A DNA stretch of 64,000 bases, taken from NCBI GenBank assembly GCA_021030915.1, contig JAGEMR010000124.1, forward strand, positions 21,752-85,751, given 5' to 3'. Positions 55,148 through 64,000 of this stretch are shown one piece after another; within the stretch, counting starts at the first letter, position 1, and every line of letters begins with the position of its first letter. The notes beneath the pieces are model-generated. The model made no database searches. It saw only the letters and a program-made list of their open reading frames with translations, and was not told the origin of the DNA. The position numbers were made by a program, and so were the translations under genes. The DNA comes from Astrothelium macrocarpum. Its lineage: Eukaryota; Ascomycota; Dothideomycetes; Trypetheliales; Trypetheliaceae.

Positions 55148-57657
55148 CAGGGATCGGAAAAATTAATGAATTGAATTAGGATGGATAAATCCTATTTTTG
55201 GATGGATAAGGATGAATATCCGAATTAATTCGAATTATATATAATATGCAAAAATTCTAATCAAATTAGATTTAATGATTATTTTTATTAATATAAGTCA
55301 TTTTTCTTGTCTTATATAATACCAAATTTATTAAAAATATTTTTTATATAAAGATTAAATTTCTATTTCAATATTATATGAATTAAAATATGAAATTCTA
55401 TTTCGGATCCAATTTTTTAAATATTCAATTTTTTCAATATTTTTAGGATTAAATTTTGTACATTTTCAAAAGATCGTATGATGAATTTATGAGAATATTC
55501 TTTTTGATTCATCATTCATAATCAGAATAAAAAATATTTTAATTATAAAATATGAAAAAAATGGATATTTATTTTATTATTAATTTTGATATTATTATTA
55601 TAAAATTAAAAAATTTTCAATTTCGTACGGGATTTTTTTATAATATAATTAATATTCGTTTTATTTCTTTTATTATATAATAATTTTATTTTATATATCA
55701 ATCATAATTTAATAATATATAATTATCAAAAATTTTTTTAATAGAATTTTTGAATGAATATTATTATATGATAAAAATTCTATTATATTATGAATTATTT
55801 GATATTTATTTCAAAAAAATTGAATATTTTATAAAATTTAAAATTTTTATTATTCTGATCAGATTATTTGAATATATTTTATATAATAATATGAATTGAA
55901 TATCAAAATTATTGTATAATAAAATGAATTATCTGAATTTTTATAATATTTCTGAAATTTATTCTAATTATATTTAATTCATATAATAAAATCTGAATCT
56001 GTTTTTCTTTTTTTATTCTAATTTTATTAATTTTTATATGAATAAAATTTTATAAATTTATATATATCAAAGATTTTTTAATATATATTAATAAAATATC
56101 CATTATTTATAATATTTAATCTAAATATATTTGATCATTTTTAAATATAAAAATTGTTATATGAAATAATTTCAAAAATTTATGAATTATACGAAAATAT
56201 TTTTAATCGTATATATTAAAAAAATCAGATAAAAAAATAGAAAAATAAAATTTTATATATTGATTGATTTATGATTTATAATTTATTATAATATTAAAAA
56301 GATTATATCAAAAATTCCATTTTATATAATTATTTAATAAAAATAATTTTTTTATAAATTATTTGAAATTTTTTATACGAATTGATAAATTTCGGTTATG
56401 AATAATAATATTATAAAATTTTTCAAATATTTTTAATATATGAAATTGATCTATTTTATTTTTTTATTATTTTTTATTTAATTGAATTTTATTTTTTTTT
56501 TTTTGATCATATGAATTCAAAAAAATAATATCAAAAATTTTTTTAAAAAAAAAATTTTATATAATAAAATTAATAATATAATCTGAATAATGAATTTTTT
56601 ATATTTATGAATTTCAAAAAATTTTTTATATTTCAAAATTATTATTTATTATATGATAAAAAATATCATTTATATTGAAATTATTTTCAATCAAAATTCC
56701 AATTTTATATATTATTTTATAATTTTGAAGAATTATATAAATAATGATTTATTGATTTTCTTTTGAATGGCCGATTATTATACAAAAAATAAGAAGAATT
56801 TTTCGAAATTTCAGATTTTTATTCATATAATACACATAAATTATCAGAAAAAAATGATTATTAAATAAAATTCAGATATCGATTAAAAAATGAATATTTA
56901 TTAATATAAATTAAAGATTCTTTTATATGAGATTTTATTGATATATAAATTAATTTTTTATATATGAAATAAGAATTTTGGTATTTATTGGAATTTTTAT
57001 TATTGGATTTAAAATAAAATAAAAAATATGAAATTCTGGCCATTTGATCAGATAAAAAGAAAGATTTTATACGATCATAAAATTGATTAAAATTTATTGA
57101 AAAATCTTTTATTTGAATATTTTTTTCAAAATCAATTTTTTTAATTCATTCATTTTATATATATCTTTCATCATTTTTTGATAAAATATCAAAAATTGAA
57201 TGGTAGAAATTTATTTTATATAAAATATATGAAAATTATAATCAATTTTATACTGATTTTTCAGATAATTTTAGAAATTCGTTATTATATGTGAATTATA
57301 CGAACAATTTTCAATTTTATAATAAAGGATTTTTTTTCTTTTTTTTATTTTTAATTCGTGATCGTATAATTCGCGGATATATTGATAAATAATAGAAGAT
57401 ATTCTTTTAATATATTTTCGTACATTGATAATTTCAGAAAGAATAATAACAAAAGAGATCTTAAAATTAATTGGCATTTTAATTGAAATATTTTATAAAA
57501 ATAAAATAGAAGAATTTTTTAATGCAGAAACTAATTTCGGCTATCGGATATCAAATAAAATTCTGAATAATTCTGAATAATTCTCTTATTCATTCTTATC
57601 CGAAAATTATGAATTATTGGATTATATTCGAATGTTGCATAATTTTTCCGATCCCTG
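55148..57657 (+). mobile_element. AT-rich hAT-like DNA transposon, 2510 bp, non-autonomous
   Basis: Terminal inverted repeats of 18 bp (CAGGGATCGGAAAAATTA) are perfect, and the insertion is flanked by a perfect 8-bp direct repeat CTAAACAC (55140-55147 and 57658-57665). An 8-bp duplication and a CAGGG start fit the hAT superfamily. The interior is overwhelmingly A and T, with no transposase frame longer than about 70 codons. Its right 75 bp are nearly identical to the start of the element at 63925 in reverse orientation. It may be a decayed hAT or a cross-mobilised AT-rich derivative. Confidence 0.85.
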
Positions 57658-57869
57658 CTAAACACATCGAGTCTCAGCGAGTTTGGGGCTAGTTACACTC
57701 TTTTGCCGCGTTTCAATTTCCGTGCTCTGCATGAGAGCGTTGCAATCTTTAGCCTTGCTCTACTTAGAGGTTAACAATTCGAAAGGCCTTAATAATGTCT
57801 ATTAATGTAAACGTTGTGTTGGGGAATTTTGGTCCGTTTTTGCCTTTTTAGGAAAACTATTCTCATTTA

Positions 57870-59662
57870 AGTCGGCGTACCCAGAAGCGACTCACCCCCT
57901 GAAGCGACTCACCCCCACCATTTCAATTCATTTCGCTGAATTCGCTCCACCACCAACCACAGCGCGTCAATATGGCTGATCGTGAGCGTATTATTATTTC
58001 TACTATCGCTGATTACGAATCTGGCGTTTATTCTTTAATAAATAAAACTGCTGACGCGTACGTTTTTTTCAGAAATATTCTTTCGAAATGTCTCTGAAAT
58101 TGATAAAAAAGATATCTCAGTCACGAATAATAATAGTGATTATCTTTATATTAAAAGGAATATTTTATATAATAAATTATTGATGAAAATTATTGTGAAT
58201 TTTTTCTTAATCATATTTATATTCGTGAAATGGCTATTCAAATTACATACATTAATGAAGATAATAAATCTATTGATAAAAAATGAATCACATTTTTTAT
58301 AAAACGCAATTTATGTATTATTTTTATGATCAGATGGAAATTTAATATCAAAAGAATATAATACGTATCTGAAGAATTAATTATTCAATTTATAGAATTA
58401 TTTGAAAAAATATGAAAACAGTTCAATATTCGCCTAAAGAATATGTGGAATATGAATAAATAGAATTTAAATCTAAACATATATACGAATTCTATAATAT
58501 TTATTTAATCCAATAAAAAATATATTTATAAAAAAATATCATAAAATAAAAAATGACTATTTATTATTGAAATTATTAATATTTTAAATCGTTTAATTAT
58601 TCCGTTTATTATATTCAAAAATAAATATTTTCAAATTATATAATTCAAATTAAATAAAATATCAGATTGGAATTATATTATTTCATCAAATAATTGGATA
58701 TCAAATAAAATTGGATTCATCTGACTGATATATATATTTAATTCATAAATATATTCTGAATATGGCAGATATAAATTATTATTATTCAATGGCCATATTA
58801 ATCACATCAATATGAAATTCATATATACGTGTAAAATGGATTTTAAAATTGAATTAATATTTATACCTTTATATATATTTTATATTCTTCAATCGTTGGA
58901 TCTGTATGATTTTAATCCTGTCAAATATATTTATCGTGCTGAAATTGAATATTTAATCTATTTAAATGACAATATAATTATAAAAAAGGATCGTTTTATT
59001 GAATATTATAATCATGTTTATTAGAAAGATTTTATAATATAAAATATTTATATTGATTGGAAGACAGCTGGTCTGATACTATTGAATTCGTCCATTTTAT
59101 ATGATTCATCATTCGTATTCAATTCATATATGGGCCCTCATCTTCAGATATCTCAGAAGTGACCTCATTCGGATTCAATCAATACATCATATAATGAATA
59201 ACAATTTTATAAAATTATTTGTATATTAAATAAAATAATACATATGAATAATGATATTAGACGTTTGTTCATCAAAATAGATAGAACATTAACAGTTATA
59301 ATTATAAAAAATATAATATTGAAAAATATAAATAAATATTTATATTATGAATTGAAATAGAATATTATTCAATCAGTTAAAAAAATAATCAAATTTGATA
59401 TAAATGAGAGATTTGTCATGATAGAAGAGATCAAAAAGGTAATTGATGAAGCGGCGATTTTAATAGCTATTCCATCATTTAAAAAAGCGCCAAAAGTAAA
59501 AAAAACACATTCCAGCGCTGAATCAGAATCTGTATTTAGCCACATATGCACAGAATTTCAAATTTAACTGAATTCGTTGAGTAATTACGCCAAATAATGA
59601 ACGAGACGAAATGGTGGAGGTGAGTCGCTTCAGGGGGTGAGTCGCTTCTGGGTACGCCGACT
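57870..59662 (+). mobile_element. Degenerate pogo/Fot1-like DNA transposon, element 2
   Basis: The 1793-bp element has inverted ends of more than 50 bp starting AGTCGGCGTACCC, flanked by TA on both sides. Each end carries two copies of GAAGCGACTCACCCCC, the place where element 1 has AATGAGCCAC. The plus-strand start at 57972 opens the same helix-turn-helix as element 1 (ISTIADYESGVYSLINK) before stops appear. The C-terminus (EEIKKVIDEAA ... SVFSHICTEFQI) is recognisable at 59415-59565. It is the same family as element 1 but a distinct subfamily by its ends. Not autonomous. Confidence 0.85.
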
Positions 59663-59975
59663 TAAGTAGGTTTTAAACCTAATTAAGCGAGAGTATATAC
59701 TTATAATTTTATTTAATTTTACTTAGATAAATCAGCTTTTTTTAATAAAATATTAGACTAGCGGATAACAATTAAGTAAAATCTACTCTCACACAAAGCT
59801 TTTTCTAGATTTGATCTTGAGTTACGCAGGGGTGTAACATGAACATGTGTTGTGGCTGAGCTGTGGCTGAGCTCGCCATAGTCCTAGGCGAATCTGTAAC
59901 TTTTGGGGACCCTTTTCTCAGAATACTTTCCTTTCCTACGGCCACGATTACTGCCAAAGAAGCTCCTATCTCAAA
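59663..59975. other. Intergenic upstream of F-box gene
   Basis: The first 120 bases are AT-rich; nothing else is seen. This is the likely promoter of the F-box gene. Confidence 0.4.
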
Positions 59976-61506
59976 ATGCCGAAAAGACACGATGATAAAG
60001 CCTTTCCCTGGGCCTCGTTGCCTACAGAGATCCGTCTTTTGATCCTCGAGGAAATATCGCGCCAGAAATCTCGCGGCTGGGCTCGGTGCGCAGCTGTCTG
60101 CAAAGAATGGCAGACCATTATTGAACCAAAGAATTTCTTCCAACTGGCATTGCAGGCATCCTGTCTAGATGGATTTGAATACCTCATTGTTCGACAAAGG
60201 CCTCTTGTCCAGCATATCTGTCTGAATATCGAGCTTCCCCGATACGCCTGTCCCACTTGTCAGCGAAACGCCACCTTGTCCAATCGTAACTCTACCATTT
60301 TTAGGAAGGCTATCTTAAGGCTCTTTTCTATCCTAAATACCTGGGAGCCTACAGGCCGACTGATACTCGAGCTGAACGCATCTTCACCGAGCGACTCAGA
60401 ACATTGGTTCAAAAACTACAGTTTTGGACCTGGACATGAAGACACTGGAGACTGGACCCAGCAGGAGAAAGCTATCAGATGGCATGACCCAAAGCACGGC
60501 TGGTTTGATGGTCAGCAAGTGAAGGCTCCCGATGCGCCCGCTATATTGCGGCTCTTCTCTCCACTCTGCTTGAACGTCCCCCAAACTCTTCCTGAGGTTC
60601 ATGCCGTTACAGGCTTTCTGATACGTCGACAACTTCGACATGAGCTTTTCCCGGAAGTACTGAAAGCCTTATGGGAGAAGCTCCCTCGGCTAGAAAGTAT
60701 AGTCTACGAGCTGTGGCGGGTCCGGCGACACCACTGCCAGGTTGCATGTGCAAATGGTACGTTTAATCCTATATCAAACACCTGTTTAATTTCCTTCTGA
60801 TCTCTTGATAGAACTAGCCTCCTTAGTCCAGGATACTCTTCCAAAACACGTCAAAAGAGTATCTATCTTCAAGGACTTCAATAACCAACTTGCACTGGCA
60901 CTAAATAACGCTACGGCATATTCAGGCCGATATACAGAAACTACCTCAGCTGTAGATCTCGCGCTAGCCAAAGCGTTTGCCACCAAAAGTCATACTTTTG
61001 AGCATCTTTCTATTTCATACATGATCGACGCCCAGCAGTTTTTCACCTCATGCCAGCAGTTATCATGTACCTGGAATCTCCTACAGTCGTTGACACTCAC
61101 ATCATCCACACTGGCTCGGATAGCTCCTCGTCAAAACGTTTACACACTGTTGCGAGATGCCAGTTTGACTGCGCTGAATATGCCGCAGCTCAAAAGCATG
61201 GTGCTCTGGAACAGTGAACAGGGGCAAGCATGCGCAGTAATTTATCAGCGACATACTGCAAATGGAATGGCCACACTTACATGGCGTGGTACATGGGACC
61301 TTGAGCTCAGACATGATGTTGTTGAGTCCTGGAGGAAGGTTGCCCCTGGTTCCTGTTACCTACGGTTTGAGAAGGAGGCATTGCGGAGCGTCGATATCAG
61401 GTCCCATGGCGATGCAATTCATCATCTGCGTTTGCCAGATGGAGTTGTTGATCCAGCATCACTATGGCAAATATGCCAGGAGGGAATGATGCAAAGAATG
61501 GCCTAA
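59976..61506 (+). CDS. F-box protein, 491 aa
   Basis: Two exons, 59976-60756 and 60812-61506; the 55-nt intron runs GTACGT...GATAG and keeps phase. Residues 9-50 form an F-box of a fungal multigene type: FPWASLPTEIRLLILEEI, then GWARCAAVCKEWQTIIEP. A CPTC pair at residues 92-95 recurs in this family. The remainder is helical and Leu-rich with no WD40 or classic LRR signature. Expected role: substrate adaptor of an SCF ubiquitin ligase. The family is expanded and often lineage-specific in Pezizomycotina, which fits its place between transposons. Confidence 0.82.
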
Positions 61507-61748
61507 TCAGTGCATTTGTACAGATTTGTACCTACCTTGCTGGCTGGTCTTGGCTTCGCTGACAGGCCAGCGAACAGGCTGCGCTACTGACCCAGGACAC
61601 CACGAGAAGGTGCCAGCCAATCGTCCTGGAAAAGAAGTGAAGAAGCAAGGGGACAAAAGAAGAGAAGAAAGGCAGATTGTAGTAAAAGAGCAGAAATAGA
61701 AGTCAAGCCGGATGATCAAACAGAAGAAAGGAAAATTATCACTTACAG

Positions 61749-61958
61749 TTATTGTCGGTGAGTGGCCAACCTCAGGGCTCTCTCGGCCCGCTCCAGGGCC
61801 AGTATGGCCCGCTCCGTCGCGGCACTGAGCCGCAACAGACGGTATCCTCCCACCCCCCTGTAGAGGGCTTCGTCCTCCGCAGCGTATGCTGCTTCCAAAG
61901 CAGCCCTGGCTCGGACGACGGCGGCGGCAGGCGAAACGACGCGACCGGATCGGAGCAC
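61749..61958 (-). CDS. Possible small Ala/Arg/Leu-rich exon
   Basis: The 69 codons (VVRARAALEAAYAAEDEALY ... RAILALERAERALRLATHRQ) form a continuous amphipathic helix with high GC. It could be the last exon of a spliced gene, since an AG acceptor lies just upstream at about 61962. No family is recognised. Confidence 0.25.
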   Translation of the reverse strand: MLRSGRVVSPAAAVVRARAALEAAYAAEDEALYRGVGGYRLLRLSAATERAILALERAERALRLATHRQ

Positions 61959-62137
61959 CGGCCTAGGGAAAGCAGTTAATTCAAAGCCATGTCATGCATC
62001 TGCAGCAGTAACGTCATAGACAGTATGGAGCGTAGATCCCGCTTGCTTCAAAGAAGGGCAGACAGTCCAATGTCGCGGCAATTGTAATGGTTAGGAGCAG
62101 TGTCTAGCGGGTGGAATAAATGGTACTCACATGTGTG

Positions 62138-62195
62138 CTGTTGCTGTTGCTGGTGCTGGTGCTGGTGCTGGTGTTGGTGTTGGTGTTGGAGTTGG
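62138..62195. repeat. Trinucleotide-pair microsatellite
   Basis: Tandem (GCTGTT/GGTGCT/GGTGTT) units make up about 58 bp, changing stepwise from GCTGTTGCT to GGTGCTGGTGCT to TTGGTGTTGG. Confidence 0.8.
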
Positions 62196-62577
62196 AGAGG
62201 GAAAAGAAAGATGAAAGACGATTGTTGATAAACAACCTGGCCAGACGGTCTTACCTTCCTGTCAATGTTTTTTCTACATTCCATCTGCTTCAATGACTGT
62301 ATTAGCGAGGCAAGAGCGGTCCGGCCACAGCTCCATAAACGCGCGGCCAAACCGAAAACTGAACTCAATCGCGCAGTAGCAGCTATCGAAGAAGCCAATC
62401 GACGATAGTAATGTCATGCTGAAGATGGCAATCGGAACCAGCGCATCCTTGGCTAGCACGAGTAGCAAGAACCACTTGCCCATCAATGCGTTGTCAATTC
62501 TTCTTACGAAGCAGACATGAGGATCGCGATAACGTAAGGGCTTCTCGCTTCTCGGTGACCTTCTCTTCTCAGAGAAT

Positions 62578-62638
62578 CTCTTCGCAGAGCCCACCTCTAC
62601 TTGGAGCAATTCTTCGCGGAGCACACCTCTACTCGGAG
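62578..62638. repeat. 30-bp tandem duplication
   Basis: Two adjacent units each read CTTCGC(A/G)GAG.(C/A)CACCTCTACT(T/C)GGAG, differing at about four bases. Confidence 0.65.
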
Positions 62639-62984
62639 TATGATTCACTTACGAGAGTGCTCCCAGAACGTCGAGCCGCTCCGGAGAGTCTGCTGCGCTT
62701 CAGAGTTGCCTTCCTCTACGTCAGCAGAAGGCCAGTCTTCACATAGGCAGACCTACTGTCTCCTCCGCCAGATGACTATTTGTTCCAGAATAATCAAATG
62801 GAATCAGTCTCCATGGCAGAATTTGCGGCTGGTCCGGCTGTTGGTCGAGAATGGGTCGAACATGGCCGCCAGAGTCTTGTTCATGAGCGAGGCCCATGTA
62901 GGGCCTTCCCTTCCGCTATCTGCGTATGATGAGCTATACAGCGAGAGAATCCCACGCATGGTCTATCCCTGCATATCCTTTGAT

Positions 62985-63260
62985 CTTATACGTAATCCGC
63001 GTCTTCGCTTTCCGAATTCACGCGCTTATTATTTTTCAAAAATTCTCTAATTTAATGTACCCTCCAATCTTACGTACTCTCCAATTTTATATATATAGGA
63101 TCAAAGCGTACGTGAGATTAGATAGTGTGTAAGATCCAAGAATTTATAGAATCAGAGAGTATGTAATATTAGAAAATAGATGAAATCAAAGAAGATATAA
63201 AATCAGAAGATACGTGAGACCTGAGAATACGTAAAATTAAAGAGTACGTAAAACCAGAAA
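62985..63260. repeat. 17-bp minisatellite with inverted arms
   Basis: From about 63105 to 63255 there are eight or nine diverged units of 17 bp, the clearest being AGAGTACGTAAAACCAG. Units upstream (about 63040-63090, for example CCTCCAATCTTACGTAC) are the same motif in reverse complement, so the array turns around near 63090-63110 and could fold back on itself. Confidence 0.65.
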
Positions 63261-63611
63261 TCGCGGAGGGGCATATTATACGTGAGATACAGGATATTCT
63301 ACGGGATAAAATCCCCTAAGAATAGCGCTGCGCACAATATGCGAAAGTTGATTTAATAGAAACTAAATTTGGGCGCTATTGTTTCCGTTATGGTATGATT
63401 TCGACGGCCCGGGCGAACTAAAGTAGCGGCGATTCATACCGAAACGGATACTGGATTCCCCAGCACATAGTATTATTCCAGAAATCGTAACAACCAATTG
63501 CTTTATTCCAGAGAACCTATATGAACCTGCTTCTACCTTTACTCCTCCTTTATCTATTACTACTTTCGCAACTACTACATAATCTGCGCTTTATTCAAGT
63601 AATGGACGTTT

Positions 63612-63924
63612 TTATTCTTCCACAATAATCGACACATTCACATACTCTACAATTATCTCTTTGTTCTCGATTTTCGTACCTATGTTCCAGCTTAATCGGA
63701 AAGCGACAGACCGACTCGAATTACCAACAAACACCAGCACAACCAAAATGGTATCTTCTACACCGACTATTATACCTGGATCTTCTCCCGAACATCTATC
63801 TGGCCTGACTACTGGTACAAAATTCACTATTGCTGTTGTGGTCCCTCTCATAAGTCTTGCAATCGCGATGACCGTTACAACATTCGTTCTCCGTTATCAA
63901 AAACAAAGCAAAAGCAAAAGCAAT
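63612..63924 (+). pseudogene. Truncated single-pass membrane protein, cut by a transposon
   Basis: The open frame carries a Thr/Ser/Pro-rich stalk (SSTPTIIPGSSPEHLSG), then a membrane helix (FTIAVVVPLISLAIAMTVTTF) and a basic KQSKSKS tail. This is the same layout as the gene at 4559-5606. Upstream sequence (63411-63610) reads as Thr-rich ectodomain but with stops in every frame. The coding frame runs into the hAT-like element at 63925, which replaces the native C-terminus. Read as a dead paralogue. Confidence 0.6.
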
Positions 63925-64000
63925 CAGGGATCGGAAAAATTATGCAACATTCGAATATAATCCAATAATTCATAATTTTCGGATAAGAATGGATAAAAGA
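63925..64000 (-). mobile_element. Second hAT-like element, first 76 bp, inverted, runs off window
   Basis: It begins with the same 18-bp terminal repeat CAGGGATCGGAAAAATTA and then follows the reverse complement of the right end of the 55148-57657 element almost base for base (CATTCGAATATAATCC and onward). The candidate 8-bp target sequence before it is AAAGCAAT; the partner lies outside the window. Confidence 0.85.

Larger units (their letters stand above)
61507..63540. other. Repeat-rich region without a confident gene
   Basis: About 2 kb containing a small Ala-rich open frame, a GTTGCTG/GGTGCTG microsatellite, a 30-bp tandem duplication and a 17-bp minisatellite with inverted arms, each listed separately. 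Minus-strand frames at 62048-62648 include a hydrophobic stretch (FLLLVLAKDALVPIAIF), but I could not build a coherent gene. Confidence 0.45.

Noticed and set aside
56861..57477. Open frames of 60-68 codons inside the hAT-like element
   Set aside because: Composition is almost entirely Ile, Lys, Asn, Tyr and Phe, as expected from A/T-only sequence; no transposase motif.
55148..57657. Mitochondrial DNA insertion (because of extreme A/T content)
   Set aside because: Inverted ends plus an 8-bp target duplication show a DNA transposon; no mitochondrial gene is recognisable.
62985..63260. Possible CRISPR-like array
   Set aside because: Units are contiguous and diverged with no unique spacers, and the genome is eukaryotic; it is a minisatellite.

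Overview
This window is genomic DNA of a filamentous ascomycete (Pezizomycotina; a leotiomycete is my best guess, but nothing here proves it). The evidence is genes broken by short GT-AG introns of about 50-110 nt with CTAAC-like branch sites, fungal-only families (NACHT NLR, HET, Helo-like N-terminal domain, DHA2 drug efflux, fungal F-box expansions), and strongly AT-rich dead transposons that look like products of repeat-induced point mutation. No tRNA, rRNA or CRISPR array was recognised. Most multi-exon models were rebuilt by hand: I required every junction to keep phase, so exon lists are sequence-supported but unconfirmed by RNA.

Layout. 0.3-24.7 kb is accessory: a DHA2-type efflux pump, a single-pass surface protein, an F-box protein, a foldback element, a secreted deaminase-like protein, a fragment of a BBE-type FAD oxidase beside a GMC oxidoreductase with a late amber stop, a NACHT NLR with one frameshift, a HET-domain remnant, a dead pogo/Fot1-like transposon, a DUF4188 protein and a GT2 glycosyltransferase. 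26.3-38.2 kb holds a Helo-like/TPR protein without NTPase domain, a two-pass membrane protein, a secreted GH43 enzyme and a CitE-like lyase. 39-44 kb has small genes including a LITAF-type zinc protein. 43.5-51.4 kb is the core: divergent cia2 (cytosolic Fe-S assembly) and brr2 (spliceosomal helicase). 51.6-64 kb is again accessory: an unknown protein, a secreted NucA/NucB-like nuclease, a 2.5-kb AT-rich hAT-like element with perfect 8-bp target duplication, a second dead pogo element, an F-box gene, a repeat-rich stretch, and a truncated membrane-protein gene interrupted by a second, inverted copy of the hAT-like element that runs off the end.

How it fits together. Housekeeping genes form one compact block. 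Around it lie genes for self/non-self recognition (NLR, Helo-like protein, HET relic), for secretion (deaminase-like, NucA/NucB-like, GH43) and mobile DNA. The most interesting signals are the pair of secreted proteins resembling bacterial polymorphic-toxin or nuclease domains, one with an apparent GC-AG intron; the clustered but partly broken cell-death genes; and two families of mobile elements whose ends are clean while their interiors have decayed.
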